Positions 54,801 to 64,000 of a DNA stretch of 64,000 nt are shown here, one piece after another. Each line of letters begins with the position of its first letter. The stretch's first letter is position 1. The translations under genes were made by a program, and so were the position numbers. A model generated the notes under the pieces. The model ran no database searches and was not told the origin of the DNA. It saw only the letters and a program-made list of their open reading frames with translations. This DNA is from Adiantum capillus-veneris (taxonomy: Eukaryota; Streptophyta; Polypodiopsida; Polypodiales; Pteridaceae): assembly GCA_014529385.2 (NCBI GenBank), contig CM043971.1:30923209-30987208 (forward strand), given 5' to 3'.

Positions 54801-55759
54801 CCTGCTAGAGTTCCTGAAACCCCCATCAAATTCCCTTTCGGAATCAGAGAAATATCCGCAAGATATAAAGAAACCAAATCCGGATTAGCTTTGAGAAATT
54901 GTTCCTCTTCATCCTCTTCTAATCCTTCCACCATATTGATTGTTTCTGCTATCACCGGCCATGCTGCCTGAACTGGCTGTCTGCATGTTCCCAACATCAC
55001 ACGCACTTTTCTTCTACCCTTCTTTATTGTAAGCATATTTGCTTCCCAATTATGCTTTACCCTCGCTTGTCGTAACCAGGGTCCCCCCAAGATAATGTGA
55101 TAATCCTGATTATGATCTTCAATATTCAAGACTACCAAGGAAACAACAAAGGATAAGCCCGCCACATCCAAAACAATGCCCCGAAGTAAACCCACTGGTT
55201 GCACTCTTCTTTGATCTGCCATGCGGACTACAAAGGGTGCAGACTCCCAATCACTGAGACCAAAATGCTCACAAGCTTCTTGGGTGATAATGTTTACTCC
55301 CGCTCCACCATCCAATAGTACCTTGTCAATGTATGTTCCATGGTATCGAACTGAAAGCTCCGAAATGCGGGTATCCGTGATCCTATTCGTCGGCAACGGG
55401 GCTGAATCATCCTCCTCGCTTTCAACTTTCCCAATGGCGACTTCCCTCAGCTCAGTGGTAGTTTGTCGCAGCAATGCATTATGGAAATTCGGGACCAATT
55501 TCAGCAATGAACCCAGAGGTACTTGAATTGGTGACGTGAGGACCTCTTTCCAAACTGAATTCCAATCCTCCTGTTTTTTAATATCATTCTTATTTCCAGC
55601 TTTCCCTTCCTTTATTTCCAGGCCCACAATCGATGGCATAGTCGAGGGTCCTGCTGTCTTCACTGGTGGTGCGGATTGTGGCAACCAAGACACAGTCTTT
55701 TTCCGCACCTCTTCCTGAGCCGTCCAATCCGGAATCTTCACATCGGGAGTTGGAACCAC
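51826..55759 (-). pseudogene. pol: Element 5 protease, RT, RNase H and integrase
   Basis: One frame from 55759 to 52148 with only three stops (about 54099, 53802 and 53523). PR: IDKVLLDGGAGVNIITQEAC, then FVVRMADQRRVQPVGLLRG, DYHIILGGPWLRQ. RT: PEWISPIVVVPKKNKQIRIC, TFLDGFSGFNQIRM, RIFLDDLSVFG (F-L-D-D). RNase H: FHVFVDNSDRAIGSVLMQ, ITERECLGMIYSVKKFRHYL, FHVDHSALLYLV. Integrase: HIGIAGGHFAALIT and QCDVC (zinc), WGLDFVGPF, LVSDRGSHF, QANRQAESTNK (D, D, E). After 52148 the C-terminal domain continues in another frame (about 52075-51890: GQLVLVFNSRLGK, RWSGPFWIFQACG). It would replicate the element. Confidence 0.88.
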
Positions 55760-56109
55760 ATTTTTAATGAGACCACTAGATCAGACTCCTCCAGTCCTTC
55801 GATTTGAACCATAGACACATTAGGCTGTTTCCCTGTAGCGCATTCTTGCTTTTTCCGATCATATTCCATAGCTTCAGTACACTCAGATCGCTACTGTCCA
55901 TCCCTCAAATAGAAAAGGCATGTCTTGGGGCGATTAGGATCTCGGCCACCTCTTCCGCAACCTCTTCCTCCCCCTTGACCCCGTCCTCCTGCTTGACCTT
56001 GCACAAGCGTCTCTGATGTATGAGCATGAGCCATCGCCATAGCAGGCTCTTGTCCCTGCCCTATCTGTGGTTGTTGCTAGGTAGAAGAGTCCCCTCGACT
56101 CCGACGACC

Positions 56110-56240
56110 CCGGCCATTGAAATAACATTCTATTGTATTATGAGTATTTGTCGTGCAAATCGCACACCACTTCTGATTCATTGCGCACTCCTAAGCAGCA
56201 TGGCCCGGATTCCGACATTGGGTACACCATAGTTCCTTCA
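56110..56240 (-). pseudogene. gag: Element 5 Gag zinc knuckles
   Basis: Minus strand CTQCRNPGHAA then a stop then EC (CX2CX4HX4C), followed by CAICTTNTHNTIEC, a second knuckle of the same spacing. Then Arg/Gly-rich text (GQAGGRGQGGGRGCGRGG) to about 55930. Confidence 0.75.
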
Positions 56241-56298
56241 GACTTTTAGCCACCGCAGCCGATTCCGACGATCTGGATGAAACACCTTTCCCGTGACG

Positions 56299-57316
56299 CT
56301 AGGATTTTTTCCGCGGTGTCTCTTCCGATTCTTTCCCCGAATCGTTGTTGCCTGAGTCCGAGGAATCTGATACTGCGGATTCCGACTTCGAACTATCACT
56401 GCCACTGTCTTGCGACTTGCAATAAGATTTCTTCCTGTCTTTTTTCTTTGACTTCTTTGGAGATTCTGTATCCTCTAAAGCCTCGCCTGCTACTACAGCC
56501 CTAGCGATTACATTATCCAGTGGAGTAGTTATCTTATCCACTGTTGCCATAGCCATTTTGAGATCCTTGTTGAGCCTCCGCAAAAAATAATCATTCAGCA
56601 CTTCGGCTACCGGCCTTTGTGCCTGAGGTACCCTCTGCAAAATCATCCGAAATTTTGCAGCATAATCCTCCACTGGCAATGACTTCTACCGGAGCGTTCG
56701 AAGCTTCTCCAAATGTTGAGGGACTGTCTTTTCCATTCGAAACCTTCGTAGAAATGCTATGGATCCGTCAACATACGTCTGGAAATGATCATCAGGGTAT
56801 TCGGACAACCATTTCGTAGCTTTCCCTGAGAGTGTAGATTCAAACACTGATTGTTGATGGAGAGGAATCACCACCCCAAGATGATTCAATCCATAAGCTT
56901 TATTGAATTGGTGCAAATGTGCATCAGGGTCTTCACTCGAAAGACCTCAAAACCGACTATACTTAATCTGAAGATGAGCCATCACCCCTTGCCCAACTGT
57001 TCCTCCTCCTCCCGGAAAAAGATGAGGAGCACTAGGAGGTGGAGACATGGCGGAGATACCCCCGGACTGCTTACCAAAGACGGTGGTGGAGCAACCTGTT
57101 TGGGTGAGGGTGAACGTACGACAGGAGGACATGACTGACTGCGCGGAGTACGTCTCGCTCGGCGCAACCGCCTACCACGCACCGGGCTTGGTGATGGAGA
57201 TACAGATTCCTCAATCTGCGGTGAAGAAAAAACAATTCATCTGACCCGCCTCTCCTCTGACATCTTCCTACAATTGGAACCACCGGGTCAGGCGGACCCT
57301 GCGACCTAGTGCGCAT
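56299..57316 (-). pseudogene. gag: Element 5 gag core
   Basis: The start at 57316 (MRTRSQGPPDPVVPIVGRCQ) is close to the primer site. There is a frameshift near 57135. The core runs HQFNKAYGLNHLGVVIPLHQ, STLSGKATKWLSEYPDDHF, then a stop near 56682 and PVEDYAAKFRMILQRVPQ, LNDYFLRRLNKDLKMAMAT. It ends with a Ser/Asp/Glu-rich tail (SKSESAVSDSSDSGNNDS) before the knuckles. Confidence 0.8.
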
Positions 57317-57340
57317 GCATATTCATCGTAGGCCGTCCAT

Positions 57341-57358
57341 CACGCATCGTGGTCACCA
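57341..57358 (-). other. Primer binding site of Element 5 (tRNA not assigned)
   Basis: Minus strand TGGTGACCACGATGCGTG, two bases from the LTR end TTACA. I cannot assign the primer tRNA. Confidence 0.6.
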
Positions 57359-57360
57359 GA

Positions 57361-57751
57361 TGTAATGGCTATTTCCCGCACAAGAGCAATAGGCATTACG
57401 GGAATGATTACGTGCAACTACATTATATGAACATCAACATATAGAATGACAAGAGAAGGAAGTACACAGTACACAGGCCCAGAACACCTCTTGCTTCATT
57501 CATGTATATCCAGACACAGAGTTACAACAGTACATGCCCTGAATATCATAGAGATTGGTTAAGTTTCATCAAAAGACAGGTATGCCCCTCCATATACAAC
57601 CGCTGATCCAGCGCAGATCGGGAACGGTGCACACACTCCCGTCCCATGATATCCTGTGAAGAACTGTTGCTACGGCCGCCACATACCGCATACCCCTGAT
57701 CCGCAGTGTCCAGACCTCCGCAGGACTGCATGTGCGGCTAATGCCGTAACA
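57361..57751 (-). repeat. Element 5 5' LTR
   Basis: 391 bp from TGTAATGGC to GCCGTAACA, then GGTAG. Confidence 0.9.
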
Positions 57752-57756
57752 GGTAG

Positions 57757-58029
57757 AGGATCTCTATGTTACCCTACGACATCATTCCACAATGGATGAC
57801 TAGTCCATTTGGCGCTTGAGAGCCTGAGGCTGCGCCCGCAAGCATGTCTGCACATTAGTCCTATCAATCTTCCATAGTAGAGTGACAAGCTCTACTTGGT
57901 GTTTGGGAGACGTCGTCTCGGTAAACTTGATCTAAGCATGCATACTACTTCATTTTTGTGCACAATAAAGAAAAAGAGAGTCTTATAAGACAAAAAACTT
58001 TGTTCATTTTTAACATTTTGTACATTTGC
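57757..58029 (-). other. Element 4 trailer, right of Element 5
   Basis: Non-coding DNA between the pol stop and Element 5. Nothing seen in it. Confidence 0.6.
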
Positions 58030-61000
58030 TTACTCTTGGGAAGCATTGTAAGCATTGACAAGGTTTAGGTTATCCTTTAATGATATGCCTTGCATCCATC
58101 TAGCATCTTCAAAAGGACAATTCTTAAACTTAATAAGATATCGTCGGATAGTCTTACCGCCTCTTAGTACCTTGTCTTCATGTCGGAGAATGGACTCGGG
58201 CTGCAGCACCTCCTCTTGGTCCTCGATCTCCGGTGGGTCTTCAATAGTTGGTTCTTGAGGTGGATCTCCTTTGTAAGGCTTTAATAGGCTCACATGGAAA
58301 GCATTGTGTATGAGCCAATGATTGGGCAACTTGAGTTGATAGGCCATCTCATTGATTGGCCTAAGAATCTGGAAGGGACCATAGTACCTTTTTGCTAGTT
58401 TAGCATAGTACTTTTGGTGGCCCGTAGGATTCTTGCCCGTCGTGTGCCTTAATCGAGCCTTGGGAAACTGTAACAAGACCCAATCGTTTTCTTTAAAGGA
58501 TTGGGCTCTTCTGTGCTTGTCAGCAGCAGCCTTTTGCCTTTGCTGTGAGATAGAGATAGCATCCTTAATCTTTTGAAAAGATTCTTGTAGGTCTCGGCTA
58601 TACTCATCTGCAGCGAAGATCTTCCCATGTACCTTAAGTAGCAAGGGACTTTTTGATCTTACCTCAATTACCTCGAAGGGTGCTTTTCCCGTGGAAGTAT
58701 GTACAATGTTATTGTAAGCATACTCCACTAAGGGTAAGTACTTCTCCCATTGGGATCTTTGATCTACTTCCGTTACATAGGCTTTTAGTAGATCGAGAAT
58801 TGTTAGGTTAGCTATTTCACTTTGGCCATCCGTTTGTGGATGATAGGCCGAAGAGAAGTTTAGCCTTGTCCCTAAATTCTCAAAGAGACCCTTCCAAAAA
58901 TTACTGGTCATTCTAGGATCTCTATCCGACACTATGGACATTGGCAAGCCATGGTACTTGAAAATTTGTGAAATGAAGAGGGTTGCCATTTGATGGGCTT
59001 TGATAGTCTTTTTGGCAGGTATAAAATGAGCTTGTTTACTGAACCTGTCTACTATTGTCCATATTCCCGTATTCCCATGGATAGACTTAGGCAATCCAAA
59101 GATAAAATCCATGGATATGCTCTCCCATGGTGAATTAGGGATTGGCAAGGGTTGAAGCAATCCAAGTTTCTTCCCTCTATCAAATTTTGTCTTTTGGCAT
59201 ACCACACATTTAGAAACATACTCTTGTATGCTCACTTTCATGGTAGGCCAATAGAAATATGTTTCAATTCCCTTTAAGGTAGACTGAATCCCTCTATGCC
59301 CCGCATATGGTGGAGCATGAGATTCATAGATTAATTTCTCACGTAGTGAGTTAGTAACGCATAGTCTATTGCCATAGAGAAGATAACCATCTTGTAAAGT
59401 AAATGGTTCTTCTTTCTTCCCTAATGCAAGGGCTGAAATCACATCTCTAAAATCGGGGTCAATAGCGTACTCATCTATCATTAAAGACAGATCATTGTGA
59501 GTTGCTATGGAAACCGCATTCACTCTCGGCCGTCTTGAGAGTGCATTAGCTACTTGATTATGCTTGCCAGTAATGTGAGCAATATGAAAATGAAATTGCG
59601 AAAGGAAATTTTCCCACCTCATTTGTTTGTCAGAGAGCTTGGTCTGCATCATGAAGTACTTAAGACTTTGGTGATTCGTTCGCAAAATGAAAGGAGTCCC
59701 CAATAAATAGTGCTTCCAAGAGTCTAAGGCATGTAGAACTGCAAGGAGTTCCTTTTCGTATATGCCTAGAGCTTGCTCAACAGGGTCGAGCCTTCGACTC
59801 TCATAGCCTATGGCGTGCCCTTCTTGGAGCAAAACAGCTCCAAGGCAATCACCACAAGCATCACATTGGACCTCAAATGGTTTTGAGAGATCCGGTAGTG
59901 TAAGCACAGGTTGAGAGATAAGCTTTTCTTTAAGCTTTTCGAAAGCATTGTTCTCCTTAGCAAACCATGTATACCTAACTCTTTTCTTTGTTAGGCCATG
60001 TAATGGTCCCGCAATTTGTGAGAACTTTTCTATGAAGCATCTATAGTATGCACACATACCTATAAAGCTTCTTAGTTCATGAAGATTCCTTGGTTTAGGC
60101 CATCCTTTTATTACCTCTAACTTTGATGGATCCATTTGGATGCCATCTTGAGAGATAATGTGACCTAAATATTGAATCTCTTGCAAGAAAAATTCACTTT
60201 TCTTTCGATTAACATAAAGTTTATTCTCTCTTAAAACTTGAAATATTACCTGGAGGTGTTGCTTGTGTTCGTCTAATGAATTAGAGTAGATGATAATATC
60301 ATCAAAGAACACTCCAGTGAAGGTTCGATGAGGCCTGAACAGCTTCTCCATCAAGCGGTTGAATGTGGTTGGTGCATTGGTCAAGCCAAAAGGCATGACA
60401 ATGTACTCATAAAGACCAAATGTGGTGCGAAAGGCGGTCTTTACAATGTCTTCATCAACTATCCTTATTTGATGATAGCCACTTTTTAGGTCAATCCTAC
60501 TGAAGTAGGTCGATCCTTGTAGCTTATCAAATAGGTCTTCTACCCGTGGAACGGGAAACCTATTTTTGATAGTGATCCTATTTAGTGCTCTATAGTCGAC
60601 ACACATACGATATGTGCCATCTTTCTTTTGCACTAATAGCACAGGTGAGCAAAATGGAAATGAGCTAGGCCTAACCATGCCCTTCTCAACTAACTCATGC
60701 ACTTGCCGCATAATCTCCTCTTGTTGAGCTTGAGAAACTCTATAAGGAGGTTTGTTAGGCGGTGAACTTCCTAGAAGAAGTTCAATTGCATTGTCATCAT
60801 TACCTCATTTAGGAGGTAGCTCACAAGGGATGTCGTCAATAAAAACATCTTGAAACCCCTTGAGAAAATTGGATAACTCTAATTCCTTTTGGTTGCTTTT
60901 ATTTTCTTTTGTTAAAGCATTAGGTTCATTTTGAGAATCTTTAACAAAAATCATGTACACGGAAATAGAGCTCTTTATTGACTTGTTGAAAGCTGGTGTA

Positions 61001-61047
61001 TGTACAATGGGGATAGTGTTACCCATTTCTTTAGCATCTATATACAT
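58030..61047 (-). pseudogene. pol: Element 4 pol with chromodomain
   Basis: One frame with a single stop near 60803; 893 codons are open from 60711. RT: MRQVHELVEKGMVRPSSFPF, YRMCVDYRALNRITIKNRFP, YFSRIDLKSGYHQIRI, MPFGLTNAPTTFNRLM, GVFFDDIIIYSN (F-F-D-D). RNase H: FEVQCDACGDCLGAVLLQ, YEKELLAVLHALDSWKHYL, RTNHQSLKYFM, NQVANALSRR. Integrase: ESHAPPYAGHRGI and CVVCQ (zinc), SMDFIFGLP, IVSDRDPRM, HPQTDGQSEIAN (D, D, E), then KRYYGPFQI (GPY/F) and HVSLLKPY. The chromodomain follows: PESILRHEDKVLRGG, IRRYLIKFKNCPFEDARW. Chromodomains steer integration to methylated-histone chromatin in known families. Confidence 0.93.
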
Positions 61048-61967
61048 GTCTTAAAGGAGATTCTCCTTTCAGGAAATTTAACATTGGCAGCCAGGCGGTC
61101 AAACCATGATGCCCCTAGGATTACATCCTCATGCTTGAGAGGAGAGATAAAGAAGTCCTCTTTGTCCACATAGCCTTGGACATGAAGCCTTAATTTCCCG
61201 ATTAAGGGAGTGACTGAAGCTTCTTGCCCCTTGAAGGCACTGTCTGCGGGTAGGACATCTCCCATCTCGTAGGATTGTATGCCTAGCTTGGTGGCGAACT
61301 CTATAGATATAAAATTGTGAGTAGAACCAGGGTCAAAGAGAATAAAAGCATCATGTTCTCTTATCTTTCCCCAAGCATGGCATAGAGGAGATCCTTTGTG
61401 ATGAGTTTGGTGAGTCTCCTCCTCTTGGATTTCAACCAAGGAAGGTCTAGGAGGATCTTGACGGTCGTTCTTTTGGGGACAAGCGCGGTACGCATGCCCT
61501 TGTTCGCCGCACTTGAAACACCGGTTATCCTTGCGATAACACTCAAGCTCTTCAAGAGAGAGTTTGTTATTACCTTTGTAAACTCCCTTCTCTTTAGCTT
61601 TGTTGGAGTTGCCCTTAGGAGACTTTTGGACATTGTCCTTCCCCGTAGGCTCATTGGAACCCTTGTTTTCCGGGGGCTTATTATTTCTTTTAGCCCCCGT
61701 TTGGAAATTGATTCGTGAGGCCACCATAGTATGGTGTATTACCGCCGATATGGTACATGGCCTTTGGGAGGTGACATACTCCGCCATTTCTTCGGTTAAG
61801 CCCGCACAAAATTGTTGATTTTGCTCTCCAAAATCCAACTTTTTGAAGACAGTGGCTTTGAGTTGTAGGTCCCAAAACTTGTCTACATATTTGTGGATGG
61901 ATTCATAGGGAGAGAGCTTTAGGCTTCGCCATTCGGTGAGTACTTTGTCTTTGGCATCGGTGGCCAA
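61038..61967 (-). CDS. gag: Element 4 Gag C-terminus, zinc knuckle and protease
   Basis: 309 codons open. TEWRSLKLSPYESIHKYVDK, FWDLQLKATV and QQFCAGLTEEMAEYV belong to the Gag core. CFKCGEQGHAYRACP is the knuckle. The protease has FILFDPGSTHNFISIEFATK, with D-P-G in the active site as in many plant chromoviruses, and ILGASWF. It is separated from the upstream part by one TAG at 61968-61970 (probably from CAG) and from pol by one frameshift near 61040. Confidence 0.88.
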   Translation of the reverse strand: MATDAKDKVLTEWRSLKLSPYESIHKYVDKFWDLQLKATVFKKLDFGEQNQQFCAGLTEEMAEYVTSQRPCTISAVIHHTMVASRINFQTGAKRNNKPPENKGSNEPTGKDNVQKSPKGNSNKAKEKGVYKGNNKLSLEELECYRKDNRCFKCGEQGHAYRACPQKNDRQDPPRPSLVEIQEEETHQTHHKGSPLCHAWGKIREHDAFILFDPGSTHNFISIEFATKLGIQSYEMGDVLPADSAFKGQEASVTPLIGKLRLHVQGYVDKEDFFISPLKHEDVILGASWFDRLAANVKFPERRISFKTCI

Positions 61968-61970
61968 AAA

Positions 61971-62947
61971 CTACTTCATAATGGAAGCTCTTAAATCTTT
62001 CCATGTTCGTGGAGCTTCACCGTTGGCTTGTAGGCTAGACCACCATTGCTTGGCGGACTTTTGAAAGTGCATAGCTACATGGCGTAGCTTCGAGGACTCC
62101 GTGAAGCCCTCATCTCCAAACGCCGCATCGAACTGTTGGATAAAGGCCAAGACTTTGTCCGTAGCACCAAAGGTACCATCATAGGTAAGGAAAGAGATGC
62201 TCTTCCCTCCCTCTTTGAATTTCTTCAACTTGGACGACCTCTTCCATGCGGCATAGAATTTCCTATGGCGTCTTCTTTTTGATGGTTCAAAGGTTGCACC
62301 ATCACTTTCTTCATAAGGTGAAGAAGAGGGTGACCTCTTTCTCGCCTTTTTCTTGTCTTGATCTTCATTGTCTTCACCATCACTTTCATAAGAGGAAGAG
62401 GATGAAGAAGATGGAGAAGAGGGTGTCCTCTTTCTCTCCTTTTTCTTCTCTTGCTTTTTATCATCCCTCTTTGAATTATGGCGTGGAGAAGAGTGTGATG
62501 GTCTTCTCCGCTTTGGTGGTGATGGAGAGCGTTTAGCCCACCGTCTTCGTGGAGCCATCTCCGCCGAGGTGGCGGGAGACTCACTTGTTTCTCGTTCCTT
62601 CGGTGGAGGCTCTTGAGTTCTCCTTTGGAAGGAGATGCATCATCAAGAAGTAAATTCTTGAGCCCTTCGTACAGATTCTCTTCTTCTTCCCGAATTGGAG
62701 AGAGACCTCTTTTGGTAGTCTCACAAGGAGGCTTCCTAGGTGTTCTCTCATCATGGTGATGAGCTTGGAGAATCCCGTGAGCACGGAGCTGCCGTTGCAC
62801 TTCACTTTGGAGAGATGGATTTCCCATGGCTTGTTGAAGCCTAGAAACAAGATAGTTAACAAGCATTGAAGCATCATTAGTAGCTTGCTCATGAGCAAAA
62901 TCAAAGTTATCAACATTAATTTCACTCTCTTTACTATTGTCAGCCAT
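61971..62947 (-). pseudogene. gag: Element 4 gag N-terminal part
   Basis: 62947-62225 starts MADNSKESEINVDNFDFAHE. A shift near 62570 leads to 62558-61971, with a long Arg/Ser/Asp/Lys-rich region (RRWAKRSPSPPKRRRPSHSS), then ISFLTYDGTFGATDKVLAFI, QQFDAAFGDEGFTESSKLRH and AKQWWSSLQANGEAPRTWKD, the Gag core. The SR-like region is unusually long for Gag. Confidence 0.8.
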
Positions 62948-62955
62948 TCTAACAA

Positions 62956-63330
62956 CTTTTAGGTGTACTTTGGCACTTCAAGCCCTAGTTGCTACTCCTC
63001 TTTACCCCTTTAGAAAAAGCACTCAACCTACTGTACCCGCGGCTCGAATACCATTAATTGCAAGGAATAGAAGAGAGGGTTGTTCAAAACCAAAATAGCA
63101 CCAGCTCCTATCAAGATTCTAATAGCTCAATAGTGGTTAAGCCGTAGGCAAGCCCCGTAGGACTCCACTATTAAGACCATAGCTCTCGACGGTGATGCCC
63201 CGTTAACTACACAAAGGCAGGCGCACTGCAAGGCTGAAAAATACCTATTCTACTTACTCATAGGCAATTAATAATACCAACCGTTTATAGCTAGCTTGAG
63301 GACCTCCCTTCTTGAGCAAGAAAAGAGAAA
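62956..63330 (-). other. Element 4 5' leader
   Basis: About 375 bp between the primer site and gag. No gene or repeat seen. Confidence 0.6.
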
Positions 63331-63348
63331 CCTTGTGCTCTGATACCA
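63331..63348 (-). other. Primer binding site of Element 4 (initiator tRNA-Met)
   Basis: Minus strand TGGTATCAGAGCACAAGG, one base after the LTR end TTACA. It is the common plant initiator-Met site. Confidence 0.92.
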
Positions 63349-63349
63349 A

Positions 63350-64000
63350 TGTAACATTTAATGGCCTAATAACTTGTGTGTAGCGGAAATTAGCATGAAC
63401 ATAGTGGGCATTTCCTTAGAATAGATTCCTAATGAGAATTACAAGAGTGCTTGGGTGGAGAGAGCAACAAAAAGCATAACACCTAGTTAGATAGCATCAA
63501 CAATACTTTCAAAGAGAGAGAAATTAGGCAATTGACAACAGTTGAGGACCGGATTTTCATGGAGCTGGTCCCCCCTCCAAAAGGCTTTGTATTATGGTTT
63601 TTCCCATCAAGAGAGACATGGTACAATACAATTCTTTGTGTTCCTTGAAGATTAGCTAGTGCAATGAATATGAAAGCTTCATGCACTAAGAAAAACACTT
63701 GGCAAACACAACATTAATTATCCCCGTTCTTAGACCCAAGACCTCACACACCTTCGAAGATGGTGAGAGCTAGCAGGGTATGAGAGTAGATTGAGAGGAA
63801 GAAGGAGTATCTTACGAGAAAGATGTACATCTCCTCACATAATCACTCATATTAGCATAGCTTAGCTTAGTAATTAGCATGGTAGAGGAGATGAGCATGC
63901 ATTGAAGATCTTGGCTGGATTTTCATCCACATGCCAAGAGTGTGTCGATGTAGGCTTCTATCTCACAAGCTTGGAGTAGGTGATGAGCTCTCCATTAATG
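63350..64000 (-). repeat. Element 4 5' LTR (cut by the window end)
   Basis: Starts TGTAACATTT. It matches 47430 onward with about 17 substitutions in about 650 bp, so divergence is about 2.6% by eye. Confidence 0.9.

Larger units (their letters stand above)
49166..57751 (-). mobile_element. Element 5: Ty3/gypsy element with short LTRs
   Basis: 8.6-kb minus-strand element bounded by GGTAG target duplications (49161-49165 and 57752-57756). LTRs are about 385-391 bp and differ at about 20 places by eye. Order is gag with two knuckles, PR, RT, RNase H, integrase and a downstream coiled-coil ORF. It has no chromodomain and no second RNase H. A non-chromovirus is likely; the clade is not resolved. 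Confidence 0.92.
47430..64000 (-). mobile_element. Element 4: chromovirus, runs off the window, split by Element 5
   Basis: Minus-strand Ty3/gypsy element. PBS TGGTATCAGAGCAC is the initiator tRNA-Met type. Gag, PR, RT, RNase H and integrase are followed by a C-terminal chromodomain, which places it among chromoviruses. The coding region has only about two stops and two frameshifts. Element 5 sits between its pol end and its 3' LTR. Confidence 0.92.

Noticed and set aside
61300-61345. D-P-G in place of D-S-G in the protease of Element 4
   Set aside because: D-P-G-S-T is common in plant chromovirus proteases, so it is not evidence of a dead or novel enzyme.

Overview
The window looks like intergenic heterochromatin of a plant nuclear genome. 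All coding sequence I can assign belongs to LTR retrotransposons, mostly Ty3/gypsy. The evidence is plant-type primer binding sites, polypurine tracts, CCHC knuckles, retropepsin, RT, RNase H, integrase and one chromodomain. I found no host gene, rRNA, tRNA or CRISPR array. I cannot name the species.

Layout, left to right. (1) 24-12050: Element 1, minus strand, bounded by LTRs and a 5-bp AAGAT target duplication. It carries decayed gag and protease and one open 660-codon frame, but no RT, RNase H or integrase. (2) About 12056-16480: an older region with two inverted copies of a degraded element (F) that face each other tail to tail. (3) 16484-18236: the 3' end of Element E, minus strand, with the integrase C-terminus, a retropepsin-like segment and W-V-P-K repeats. 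(4) Element E is split at 18237 by Element 3 (18237-47421, minus strand), which has a dual RNase H. (5) The 3' untranslated region of Element 3 is split by Element 2 (19982-39036, plus strand). Element 2 has gag, PR, RT, RH, a doubled integrase zinc domain, integrase, a second retropepsin-like domain and a long downstream coiled-coil ORF. (6) Element 4, a chromovirus on the minus strand, begins at 47430, eight bases past the right end of Element 3, and runs off the window. (7) Element 5 (49166-57751, minus strand, GGTAG target duplication) lies just inside the 3' LTR of Element 4. Inferred order of insertion: F and E are oldest, then Element 3, then Elements 2 and 4, then Element 5.

The most interesting material concerns Elements 1, 2 and E, which share protein modules and polypurine tracts and look like one lineage; 1 and 2 also share the primer-site type. 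First, Elements 1 and 2 each carry their own dispersed palindrome (about 15 and 9-10 copies, different in sequence). The copies sit only in non-coding leader and trailer DNA (also in the LTR for Element 2), often about 125 or 275-285 bp apart. Second, all three elements encode a module after, or in place of, integrase: a retropepsin-like fold followed by W-V-P-K / AQGYY repeats. Third, Element 2 has two tandem H2C2 integrase zinc domains in one continuous frame. Fourth, the LTR of Element 4 holds an array of inverted CCAAT-box pairs with near-constant spacing. Most frames are broken by stops and indels, so the copies appear inactive. Element 4 is the least damaged.
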